This document shows, in pieces, positions 1 through 7,563 of a DNA stretch of 64,000 nucleotides. The translations under genes were made by a program, and so were the position numbers. Each line of letters starts with the position of its first letter. Position 1 is the first letter of the stretch. Source of the stretch: Aliidongia dinghuensis (GTDB lineage Bacteria > Pseudomonadota > Alphaproteobacteria > ATCC43930 > CGMCC-115725). The DNA lies in contig NZ_BMJQ01000007.1 in NCBI RefSeq assembly GCF_014643535.1, positions 62,001 to 126,000 of the forward strand, given 5' to 3'. The notes under the pieces were generated by a model. The model saw only the letters and a program-made list of their open reading frames with translations, was not told the origin of the DNA and did not search any database.

Positions 1-2
1 CC

Positions 3-1367
3 ATGCTGATGCCGTCGCTCGACACCAGCATCGCCAACGTCGGCCTGCCGACGCTGGCTCAAGCATTTGCCGCTTCCTTCCAGGAAGTTCAGTGGATCGT
101 GCTCGCTTATCTTCTCGCCATCACTACGCTGATCGTCAGCGTCGGGCGGCTCGGCGACCTTGTCGGCCGTCGGCGGTTGCTGCTGGCCGGCATCGGTCTG
201 TTCACGGCGGCCTCCGTCATCTGCGGTCTGGCGCCAACGCTCTGGCTGCTGATCGCTGCGCGGGCGGCACAGGGCCTTGGTGCCGCCATCATGATGGCGC
301 TGACGGTCGCCATGGTCGGTACCACGGTTCCGAAGGCGCGGACCGGCAGCGCCATGGGGCTGCTGGGCACAATGTCCGCAATCGGCACCGCGCTTGGGCC
401 CTCGCTCGGCGGCGTGCTGATCGCCGGGTTCGGCTGGCGGACGATCTTTCTCGTCAATGTGCCGCTGGGCATCCTCAATTTTCTGCTCGCGCAGCGCCAT
501 CTGCCCGCTGATCGTCGGGAACCGAACGCCGAGCGGGCCGGCTTCGACACGATCGGCACGGTGCTCCTCGCGCTGACGCTTGCGGCCTATGCCCTCGCCA
601 TGACGATCGGGCGCGGCCGCTTCGGTCCGCTCAACATGGCGCTGCTGCTGGCCGCCGTGCTCGGCGGCGGCCTCTTTGTCCTCGCCGAGGCGAGGGCCGC
701 CTCGCCGTTGCTCCGCCTGGCCATGTTCCGCAACCCGACGCTGGGCGTGTGCCTCATCATGGGGACGCTCGTCGCGACGGTGATGATGGCGACGCTGGTG
801 GTCGGACCATTCTACCTCTCGCGGGCGCTGGGCTTGAGCGAGGCCCTCGTCGGCATCACGATGTCGATCGGCCCGACGATCTCCACGCTGAGCGGTGTTC
901 TCGCCGGTCGTCTGGTCGACCGTCTGGGCGCGCCGCTCGTCATCATCATCGGCCTCGTCGAGATGGCGGCCGGCGCCTTTGCCCTGTCCGTGTTTCCGGC
1001 GATGTTCGGCATTGCGGGCTACATTGGTGCCATCCTCATCCTGACGCCCGGCTACCAGCTGTTCCAGGCGGCCAACAACACGGCCGTCATGATGGACGTG
1101 AGCCCGGGCGAGCGGGGCGTCGTGTCCGGCATGCTCAGTCTGTCGCGCAACCTCGGGCTCACCACGGGCGCTGCCGTCATGGGCACGGTATTTGCGCTGG
1201 CATCGGCGACGACGGACGTCACGGCGGCACCGCCCGAGGGCGTCGCCGCCGGCCTGCGAGTCACGTTCGCCGTCGCGGCGCTGCTGATCGTGGCCGCTCT
1301 CGCCGCTGCGGTCGCGCGCCATGTCCTCGCGGCGCGCCGTTTGCTCCCGGACGACGCTGCGTTGTGA
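3..1367 (+). CDS. MFS drug exporter, DHA2 (EmrB/QacA-like), probably 5' truncated
   Basis: Inner-membrane proton-driven exporter of the major facilitator superfamily, probably for toxic compounds; substrate unknown. The first visible residues read SLDTSIANVGLPTLAQAF, the classic first-helix motif of the DHA2 family, followed by the loop motif GRLGDLVGRRR and about 13 more hydrophobic helices through residue 450. Family members normally have 10-20 residues before this motif, so the window edge has probably removed the true start. Its stop codon lies tail to tail with the LysR gene, inside a short tandem repeat. A convergent regulator is not strong evidence for control of this gene. Confidence 0.85.
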   Translation: MLMPSLDTSIANVGLPTLAQAFAASFQEVQWIVLAYLLAITTLIVSVGRLGDLVGRRRLLLAGIGLFTAASVICGLAPTLWLLIAARAAQGLGAAIMMALTVAMVGTTVPKARTGSAMGLLGTMSAIGTALGPSLGGVLIAGFGWRTIFLVNVPLGILNFLLAQRHLPADRREPNAERAGFDTIGTVLLALTLAAYALAMTIGRGRFGPLNMALLLAAVLGGGLFVLAEARAASPLLRLAMFRNPTLGVCLIMGTLVATVMMATLVVGPFYLSRALGLSEALVGITMSIGPTISTLSGVLAGRLVDRLGAPLVIIIGLVEMAAGAFALSVFPAMFGIAGYIGAILILTPGYQLFQAANNTAVMMDVSPGERGVVSGMLSLSRNLGLTTGAAVMGTVFALASATTDVTAAPPEGVAAGLRVTFAVAALLIVAALAAAVARHVLAARRLLPDDAAL

Positions 1368-1407
1368 CTCAGCCCCCGGACTCAGCTCCCGGGACTCAGC
1401 CCTCTGG
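1366..1407. repeat. Three-copy 13-15 bp tandem repeat across two convergent stop codons
   Basis: GACTCAGC followed by a C/G-rich tail occurs at 1366, 1379 and 1393. The MFS stop codon (1365-1367) enters the first copy. The LysR stop (minus strand, 1398-1396) lies in the third copy, and the other two copies carry the same TGA 14 and 27 bases further downstream. It is one of several such repeats at gene ends in this window. Confidence 0.8.
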
Positions 1408-2313
1408 CGATGAACGGGCGAGTTGCTCCGTGCAAGCATCGCGGACGCATCCGCGCAGCCAGCGATGCACCGGATCGGCATCGAGCCGCGGATGCCAGAG
1501 CAACGAAATCGTGAGTTCCGGCACGACGACCGGCAGGGGGAAGCTGACCATGCCGGTGCGCAGGCCGTCCGTGTGCCGCTCGGGGACCGTGGCGATGAGG
1601 TCGGAGGCCCGCGCGAGCGCCAGCGCGGTCGAAAAGCCGCCGACGATCGTCGCGATGTTCCGCTCCAGCCCGAGCGTCGCCAAGGCTTCGTCGATCGGTC
1701 CTCGGTCGAGGCCTCGTCGCGAGACGTAGATGTGTTGCCCGTGCGCATAACGGGTGGGCGTGATCTCACCTTGGCCGAGCGGGTGCGCCGGCCGGACGAC
1801 GCCGATGAAACGGTCCTGGAACAATGCTTGCGCACGCACTTCCGGGCTCATCGTGTCCCCGACGACGCCGGTTTCCAGATCGACCATGCCGTCGCGCAGC
1901 GGCGTGCTGTCCTTGTCCGGCTTCTGCACGAAGCGCAGTCGCACGCCGGGTGCTTCCCGGCCGACACGGGCAATGAGCTCCGGTCCGAAAGTCTCGACGA
2001 AGCCCTCGCTCGTCCGGAGCGTGAAGGTGCGAACGAGCTCTTGAAGACTGGGTTGGGCGGCCGGGCGCAGCGCCGCTTCGCCGTCCTGCACGAGTTGCCC
2101 GACGCGCTCGCGAAGCTCGAGCGCCCGGGGTGTGGGGACGAGGCCGCGTCCGGCCCTGACCAGCAGTGGATCACCCGTTGTCTCGCGCAATCGTGCCAGC
2201 GCCCGGCTCATCGCCGACGGGCTGAGCCGCAGCCTTCGGGCCGCGCGCGCGACGCTGCCTTCCGCGAGCAGCACATCAAGCGTGACGAGCAGGTTGAGGT
2301 CAGGGCGCGACAT
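1396..2313 (-). CDS. LysR-family transcriptional regulator
   Basis: DNA-binding regulator of 305 residues, the usual LysR length. The N-terminal winged helix-turn-helix covers about residues 5-62 (LNLLVTLDVLLAEGSVARAA, then SPSAMSRALARLR). The C-terminal co-inducer domain fills residues 90-295. The sequence style (DLNLL, LVRAGRGLVPTPRA) resembles the NodD/LinR/PcpR-type branch, which often responds to aromatic or phenolic ligands, but the ligand cannot be read here. It lies convergent with the MFS exporter and is followed upstream by the PEP-CTERM gene, so no obvious divergent target is visible. Confidence 0.88.
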   Translation of the reverse strand: MSRPDLNLLVTLDVLLAEGSVARAARRLRLSPSAMSRALARLRETTGDPLLVRAGRGLVPTPRALELRERVGQLVQDGEAALRPAAQPSLQELVRTFTLRTSEGFVETFGPELIARVGREAPGVRLRFVQKPDKDSTPLRDGMVDLETGVVGDTMSPEVRAQALFQDRFIGVVRPAHPLGQGEITPTRYAHGQHIYVSRRGLDRGPIDEALATLGLERNIATIVGGFSTALALARASDLIATVPERHTDGLRTGMVSFPLPVVVPELTISLLWHPRLDADPVHRWLRGCVRDACTEQLARSSPEG

Positions 2314-2399
2314 GCCGCGACCGTAGCACAGCCTGATCCTGACATGGCGTCAAACGCACGCATGGGATGCGAGCGCTGAATCTTCCGCCCTGTCGGCGG

Positions 2400-3164
2400 T
2401 CAGCCGGTCTTGCGCCGACGGGCGACCAAGGCACCGAGCCCCGCGATCCCGCCGGCGAGCAGCGCCAGCGCTCCCGGCTCCGGCACCGACGTCGAGGTCC
2501 CGGAGAACGTCAATTCGGCCGAGTTCAGCCTGACGGCACCCGACGTCGTCTGGAAAGAATAGGCGAGATCCCCGTTCGCCAGCTCCGCCAAAGTCGCGTT
2601 CGACAGTGTCAGCGCGACGGAAAAGGTCGGGTCGTTCACTGTGGTTTGCTGATAATAATTTGTCGTTAAGATCGAATTTCCAGATTGGGAGCTGGAAGAG
2701 CCGGTTTGGTAGTATCCCGAACTGTGCATCGTATCTGCGCCCGACACGGAATCTTTGCCGGCAGCGACCTTTACGACATCTTGTGTCTCGGACAGATTTT
2801 CATAGCTGTTGTTTAAATAGTAGTAATTATAGCTGTCGCAACCATACCAGCCATAGGAAGTGCATGAGCTCCCGGTATATTGATAACCGCTGGAGCTATT
2901 GTACATGGACGAAAAGCCCGGAGACACGTCGGAGAACGTGAGTAGGGCAGTTGCGGACGTGATCGTGTTGCTTGCGGACGTCGGCAAGTAGCTGGAGATG
3001 TTCCAGGATCCCGCGTTCGAATTCCCGTTCACTGTGACGTTGCCGGTGATCAGGCCGGCGAAGGCGGGCGATTGCGGCAGCACGAGCAGTGCCGAGGTGG
3101 CGCAGAGAGTCGCCAAGCCCGGCTTGGCGGCGCGGGCGCCTGCCCGATGGATCCGATGCGTCAT
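2400..3164 (-). CDS. PEP-CTERM sorting-signal exported protein
   Basis: Predicted exported surface or matrix protein of 254 residues. An N-terminal signal peptide (about residues 1-37, ending near SPAFA) leads into a Ser/Tyr/Asn/Gly-rich body. The C terminus has the PEP-CTERM tripartite signal: VPEPGALALLAGG, a hydrophobic helix, then the basic tail RRRK. Such tails are recognised by exosortase (EpsH/XrtA) and linked to exopolysaccharide-producing Gram-negative bacteria. The start at 3164 is chosen because TTGGAG lies just upstream; the longer reading frame lacks a good ribosome site. No exosortase or polysaccharide gene is in the window. The middle of the gene is more A+T-rich than its neighbours. 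Confidence 0.85.
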   Translation of the reverse strand: MTHRIHRAGARAAKPGLATLCATSALLVLPQSPAFAGLITGNVTVNGNSNAGSWNISSYLPTSASNTITSATALLTFSDVSPGFSSMYNSSSGYQYTGSSCTSYGWYGCDSYNYYYLNNSYENLSETQDVVKVAAGKDSVSGADTMHSSGYYQTGSSSSQSGNSILTTNYYQQTTVNDPTFSVALTLSNATLAELANGDLAYSFQTTSGAVRLNSAELTFSGTSTSVPEPGALALLAGGIAGLGALVARRRKTG

Positions 3165-3297
3165 GATTGCTCCAAGTTGCTTGCTTGCCGTTGGGGTAGC
3201 CCGCCAGAGGCCGGCTCTGGGACATCGACGCAAAAAAGCGCGCATCCTTGTAAACACAAGAGAATGAAAGAACTCTTGCCACACCCCGGCGGGTGAT

Positions 3298-3437
3298 ATG
3301 CAAGAATCTCGGCGTGACGCGTGAAAAACGGCGATAATTGGTGCCGTCAGGGCAATTTAATCAAGCGTTAACTATGGCATGAGAGACACGTATAGTTTTT
3401 TGAGTAAGGTCTGACGTGCGGATTCTTGCATTGCAAG
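3298..3437. promoter_or_regulatory. Shared outward-facing 11-bp element between divergent genes
   Basis: The 295-base divergent intergenic region (3165-3459) contains GATTCTTGCAT twice in inverted orientation: 3421-3431 reading toward the ligase and 3308-3298 reading toward the PEP-CTERM gene. The first copy continues into a perfect small palindrome, CTTGCATTGCAAG (3425-3437), about 22 bases before the ligase start codon. It could be a shared operator or promoter part. No gene was found in this gap. Confidence 0.4.
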
Positions 3438-3459
3438 CAGCTTGATTTCGGAGAGAATA

Positions 3460-5010
3460 ATGGAATCCCCCTGGGAAAATCTGTCGGACGCGATTTTTCA
3501 TCACGCCGCGATTCGGCCCGATGCGCCGGCCGTCACGGACAACCAGGGCACGATCACCTATCGCCAATTTGCCGAACTGGTCGGCGCGGCCGCGGTCTAT
3601 CTGCGGGACCTCGGGATCGGCGCAGACGATCGGGTCGGGCTGGCTCTGTTCAACCACACGGACCATTTCATCATCATGTTCGCGGCGATGCGCATCGGCG
3701 CCGTGCCGATCGAAGTGCCCGCCGAACTGCCGCCGCAGGCCCAGGAAGAGATTTTCAGCCGAATCAAGCCGAAGGCGATTTTCGTCGAGGCCGGCCTTGC
3801 TTCGGGCCGAGCCCCCATCAAGATCGTCGTCGATGCGCACTGGCGACGCGACCTCGACGGCAAGAGCGGAGATGCCCGTGACGGCCGGACTGCCGATCTC
3901 AACCGGCTGGTCCTGCTGACGTCAGGCAGTACCGGACCGGCCAAGGGCATCGTCATCACCCATCGCCAGTTCATGGCGCGGGCTCGCATCTTCGACGCGC
4001 TGCTCGGGTCGCACTGGTCGGCCGACCGGCCCGGAAAGTTCCTGCTGGCCGTCACGATCACCGCTTCGGCGTTCCACCATTTCTTCCTGTGCCAGATCCT
4101 GCACGGCGGTCCGGTCCATGTTCTGTCGCGCTTCGTCGAAGACAATGACTTCGTTCGTGCGGTGACCGCCCAACAGGATGCGGTGCTGCTCACGACTCCG
4201 GCGATCTGCCGGGCGCTGCTCAGCCGGTGCGGCACGCGGGATAAGCTGCTGCCCAACGCCCAAGCCCTGATTTGCGGCGGCCTTCCCTTGTCGGCCGCGG
4301 AAAAGAAGCGCGTGCTCGCCCACATCACGCCGAACTTCTTCGAGGTCTACGGTGCGGCGGGAAGCGGCCTGATCACGGGGGTGCGGCCGGCAGATTTCGA
4401 AGCCCACGCGGACAGCGTGGGGCGATGTGCGCCCGCGCCCATCGTCGAAATCGTCAATGCGGACGGCGTGCCGGTGCCGGCCGGCGGTCTCGGGCATCTC
4501 CGCTGCCGGGGCGAGGCCATTGCCGACGGGTTCCTGGCCGGCTCCGGCTCCAACACCGGTCCGGAGATGTTCCGCGACGGCTGGTACTATCCCGGCGACA
4601 TCGCGACCATGGACGCAGACGGCTGGATCACGCTCAAGGGGCGGAAATCCGACCTGATCCTGCGCCGGGGCGTCGAATTCTATCCGTTCGAGATCGAGGA
4701 GGTTCTCCTGGCGCTCCCTTGGGTGCGGGACGCTGCCGTCATCGGGCGCCCGGCCAAGCAGGGCGGCGAAGAGGAACTCGTCGCGATCGTCGTGCCGGGC
4801 GAAGGCTTCAAGCCGGACAGTCTCGCGGCGCATTGCGCGGCACACCTGCCGCCAGAGAAACGGCCGGTGTCGTTCCACCGGGCCGTCGAGTTCCCCCGGA
4901 CGCCGAGCGGCAAGACCGATCGTCAGACCTTGCGAGCCGACTTTCTCGCCAAGACCGCGGCCCCGCCGGCAAGACCCCCGGTGCCGGGCCCGCAGATGGT
5001 TCGCCGCTGA
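3460..5010 (+). CDS. Class I adenylate-forming acyl/aryl-CoA ligase
   Basis: Activates a carboxylic acid as an acyl-adenylate and most likely transfers it to CoA or a carrier thiol. The protein has 516 residues with all core motifs: P-loop LLTSGSTGPAKG (about 152-163), A5-like EVYGAAGSG, the A7/A8 block YYPGDIATMDADGW and GRKSDLILRRG, and the C-terminal catalytic lysine in TPSGKTDR. The length and hinge fit a complete two-domain enzyme, closer to aryl/medium-chain ligases than to long-chain FadD. The ATG at 3460 has GGAGAG a few bases upstream and is preferred over the in-frame TTG at 3442. It stands alone, divergent from the PEP-CTERM gene; the substrate is unknown. Confidence 0.85.
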   Translation: MESPWENLSDAIFHHAAIRPDAPAVTDNQGTITYRQFAELVGAAAVYLRDLGIGADDRVGLALFNHTDHFIIMFAAMRIGAVPIEVPAELPPQAQEEIFSRIKPKAIFVEAGLASGRAPIKIVVDAHWRRDLDGKSGDARDGRTADLNRLVLLTSGSTGPAKGIVITHRQFMARARIFDALLGSHWSADRPGKFLLAVTITASAFHHFFLCQILHGGPVHVLSRFVEDNDFVRAVTAQQDAVLLTTPAICRALLSRCGTRDKLLPNAQALICGGLPLSAAEKKRVLAHITPNFFEVYGAAGSGLITGVRPADFEAHADSVGRCAPAPIVEIVNADGVPVPAGGLGHLRCRGEAIADGFLAGSGSNTGPEMFRDGWYYPGDIATMDADGWITLKGRKSDLILRRGVEFYPFEIEEVLLALPWVRDAAVIGRPAKQGGEEELVAIVVPGEGFKPDSLAAHCAAHLPPEKRPVSFHRAVEFPRTPSGKTDRQTLRADFLAKTAAPPARPPVPGPQMVRR

Positions 5011-5038
5011 TTGTCCGCGCCGGCGGCCCGAGCGCTCT

Positions 5039-6241
5039 CTACCCCTTCACCACCAGCGGCACCCGCGTCGCCGGCGGGGTGTTGCGGCTCCGCTGGCTGC
5101 GCACGATGCCGTCGATCACGGTCATGCCGACGCCAGGCAGGTCGCCGAGCCGCACGCTCTCCAGCAGGTCCTTGCCGGCGGAATGCTGCGCCTTGTCGAG
5201 GAACACGAAGTCGGCGCTGCGGCCGGTCTCGATAAGCCCGCTGTCGAGCTCGCGCATGCGTGCCGTGTTGCCGGTCGCGAAGCAGAAGGCCTGTTCGGCC
5301 GGCACTTCGCCCAGCGAGGACAGCATCGCCACCATCCTCAGAATGCCGAGCGGCTGAACGCCCGAGCCCGCCGGCGCATCGGTGCCGAGGATGATGCGCT
5401 CCAACTGCCCCAGCTCCTTGGCGACGCGCAGTGTCAGGAGGGCGGAACGCTCGTTGCCGTTGTGCACCAGCTCGAGCCCGCGGTGGCAGCTTTCGCAGAG
5501 GCACGTGATCTGGTCGTCGGGCAGCGCCGTGTGGCCGCCGTTGATGTGGCCGATGATGTCGGCATCGGCCTCCAGCACCACGTCCTTGTCGATGAGGCCG
5601 GAGCCCGGGATCGATGGGCCGCCGGTGTGGATGGTCGACTGGATGCCGTATTTGCGCGCCCAGGCGACCATCTGCTTGGCTTCAGCACCCGCCTTGACGC
5701 TGCCGAGCCCGACCTCGCCTAGCAGCTTGACGCCGGCTTCGGCCAGTTCCCTGAAGTCCGATTCGACCATGCCCTGCTCGATCACGGGCGCCCCGGCCAG
5801 CACCTTGACGCCGGACGGCCTGGCATTGGCAAAGGCGCGCTGGGCGAACACCGCCATGGCCTTCAGACCGACGATGTCCTTGGGCCGGCCGGGCGTATGC
5901 ACCTCGCCGGCCGAGATCATGGTCGTGACGCCGCCGTGCAGGCAGCTGTCGATCCAGCCGAGCTGGTTCTGGCGCGGCGTCCAGTCGCCAGCGACCGGGT
6001 GGACGTGGCTGTCGATCAGGCCCGGGGCAAGCGCGCTGCCGGCGGCGTCGATGAGCGTCGTGGCCTCGGCCGTGTCGAGATCCTTCTCCCGGCCGATGCC
6101 CGTAATGCGGCCGCCGACCGCGACGATCGTGTCGGCGTCCAGGATTGGGCGGGCGAGCTCGCCGCTCAACAAGAGGCCGATGTTGCGGATGACGAGCTTC
6201 CCTGGCCCGCCCGTCTTCGCCGGTTCGTCGTGCGCCATCAT
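5039..6241 (-). CDS. Enamidase-like amidohydrolase
   Basis: Metal-dependent cytoplasmic amidohydrolase of 400 residues. Running similarity recalled with Eubacterium barkeri enamidase (6-oxo-1,4,5,6-tetrahydronicotinate hydrolysis) includes HGGVTTMISAGE, GRPKD, ARPSGVKV, HTGGPSIPGS, SRNTPPA and VIDG. The expected metal ligands are present: H79 and H81 (HVH), E176, H205, H232 and D288. The known enzyme opens a cyclic enamide in nicotinate fermentation, but no other nicotinate genes are here, so the true substrate may be another enamide or lactam. Two adjacent ATG codons (6241 and 6238) follow GGGAGG; the second has better spacing. Divergent from the sugar-type ABC operon. Confidence 0.85.
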   Translation of the reverse strand: MMAHDEPAKTGGPGKLVIRNIGLLLSGELARPILDADTIVAVGGRITGIGREKDLDTAEATTLIDAAGSALAPGLIDSHVHPVAGDWTPRQNQLGWIDSCLHGGVTTMISAGEVHTPGRPKDIVGLKAMAVFAQRAFANARPSGVKVLAGAPVIEQGMVESDFRELAEAGVKLLGEVGLGSVKAGAEAKQMVAWARKYGIQSTIHTGGPSIPGSGLIDKDVVLEADADIIGHINGGHTALPDDQITCLCESCHRGLELVHNGNERSALLTLRVAKELGQLERIILGTDAPAGSGVQPLGILRMVAMLSSLGEVPAEQAFCFATGNTARMRELDSGLIETGRSADFVFLDKAQHSAGKDLLESVRLGDLPGVGMTVIDGIVRSQRSRNTPPATRVPLVVKG

Positions 6242-6266
6242 CGCCTCCCGTGGCTTGTTCGCTGAT

Positions 6267-6282
6267 CGTTAGTATACGAACG
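6267..6282. promoter_or_regulatory. Imperfect 16-bp palindrome upstream of the enamidase gene
   Basis: CGTTAGTATACGAACG is a near-perfect inverted repeat centred on GTATAC, with one mismatched pair. It lies 26 bases upstream of the enamidase start, a usual place for a repressor operator. The regulator is not identified. Confidence 0.5.
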
Positions 6283-6338
6283 ACTTTGCCGCAAGCAAGT
6301 CCGAATAGTCAGAGGTTTACCCTGATAGGGTGTCGCAA

Positions 6339-6350
6339 TTGTCTACAATT
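6339..6350. promoter_or_regulatory. GntR/FCD-type operator-like palindrome in the divergent promoter region
   Basis: ATTGTCTACAAT has half-sites ATTGT and ACAAT separated by two bases, the form known for FCD-type GntR repressors. It resembles the two sites before the Rieske operon at 16.8 kb. It lies midway in the 273-base gap (6242-6514) between the enamidase and ytfQ-like genes. A TTGACA box at 6395-6400 may be part of a rightward promoter, but its -10 partner is weak. Confidence 0.45.
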
Positions 6351-6514
6351 CTATTCTATTGCGGTTGCAAGTAATTTTGAAATTAGCCTACCGCTTGACA
6401 AAAATACGGTTAATGAAGAATTACTCATACATATTGACAGGCAAATGCGCCGCGATCACTCTCGCTGCGACGACGCCGTTAGAGCGTCGATCGGTGATTG
6501 AGGGAGGACAGCGC

Positions 6515-7507
6515 ATGAACGGCACACGTTCGGGAGGGCTCATCGCTTGGCTGGGTGCCGCCGCCTGTTTGACCGTCCTCGTGACGGCATCGGCGGCACG
6601 GGCAGATGACCTGCCGAAGCTCGCGGAAAAGCCCACGTACAAGGTGGGATTCGCCCAGACCGAGAGCAACAATCCCTGGCGGCTCGCCCAGACGCAGAGC
6701 ATGAAGGACGAGGCGGCGAAGCGCGGCTGGCAGCTCGTCTATACGGACGCGAACAGCTCCGCGGCGAAGCAGGTCGCCGACGTCGATTCCATGATCGCGC
6801 AGCATGTCGACGTGATCTTCCTCTCCCCGCGCGAGGAAAAGCCGCTCATCCCTGCGGTCATGAAGGCGAAGAAGGCGGGCATTCCGCTGTTCCTCATCGA
6901 CCGCAGCGTCGACGCCAACCTGGCGAAGCCCGGGCGTGACTATGTTTCCTTCATCGGCTCCGACTTCGTCGAGGAAGGCCGGCGCGCCGGCGAGTGGCTG
7001 ATCAAGGCGACGAACGGCAACGCCAAGATCATCGAACTGCAGGGTACGAGCGGCTCGTCGCCGGCGAACGACCGCAAGAAGGGCTTCATGGAGGCGATCG
7101 CCAAGACGCCCGGCATGCAGATCGTGGCGAGCCAGGACGGCGACTTCACGCGCGACAAGGGCCGGCAGGTGATGGAGACGTTGCTGCAGGCCCATCCGGA
7201 GGCGACGGCGGTGTTCGCCCATAACGACGAGATGGTGCTGGGCGCGATTACGGCGCTCGAGGCGGCCGGCCGCCATCCGGGCAAGGACATCACGCTCGTC
7301 TCGATCGACGGCGAGAAGGATGGGCTGCAGGCGATCGTCGACGGCAAGCTTGGCGCCACGGTCGAATGCAACCCGCGCTTCGGCCCGGGCGCGTTCCAGG
7401 CCGCGGCCGACTATGCCGGCGGCAAGAAGATCCCGCCGATCGTCGTCAACAAGGACCATTTCTACGACAAGAGCAATGCGTCGGAGAGCCTGGCCGGGTC
7501 CTACTGA
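6515..7507 (+). CDS. ytfQ: Sugar ABC transporter binding protein, YtfQ-like
   Basis: Periplasmic solute-binding protein of 330 residues that delivers a sugar, by family analogy galactofuranose, to the permease. A signal peptide covers about residues 1-30 (hydrophobic stretch, then ASAARA-DD). Stretches typical of YtfQ include IELQGTSGSSPANDRKKGF, SQDGDFTRDKG and AHNDEMVLGAI, the last ones ligand-contacting in this fold. The ATG at 6515 follows GAGGGAGGA; an upstream in-frame extension lacks such a site. First gene of a five-gene operon, separated from the ATPase gene by a hairpin. Confidence 0.88.
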   Translation: MNGTRSGGLIAWLGAAACLTVLVTASAARADDLPKLAEKPTYKVGFAQTESNNPWRLAQTQSMKDEAAKRGWQLVYTDANSSAAKQVADVDSMIAQHVDVIFLSPREEKPLIPAVMKAKKAGIPLFLIDRSVDANLAKPGRDYVSFIGSDFVEEGRRAGEWLIKATNGNAKIIELQGTSGSSPANDRKKGFMEAIAKTPGMQIVASQDGDFTRDKGRQVMETLLQAHPEATAVFAHNDEMVLGAITALEAAGRHPGKDITLVSIDGEKDGLQAIVDGKLGATVECNPRFGPGAFQAAADYAGGKKIPPIVVNKDHFYDKSNASESLAGSY

Positions 7508-7517
7508 TCGGTCCGGA

Positions 7518-7545
7518 GCGGAGCGGCCCTCGGGGGGCGCTCCGC
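7518..7545 (+). terminator. Intercistronic hairpin between ytfQ-like and ytfR-like genes
   Basis: GCGGAGCG (7518-7525) pairs with CGCTCCGC (7538-7545), with a few further inner pairs. No T-run follows, so full termination is unlikely. Such hairpins between a binding-protein gene and its ATPase gene commonly favour excess binding protein, by mRNA stabilisation or partial termination. Confidence 0.55.
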
Positions 7546-7563
7546 CTTAACAATGGGAGCGCC

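Noticed and set aside
3165..3300. Sigma-54 promoter (GG-N10-GC) before the PEP-CTERM gene
   Set aside because: A TGGCA box occurs near 3280 on the minus strand, but no GC element stands at the required distance.
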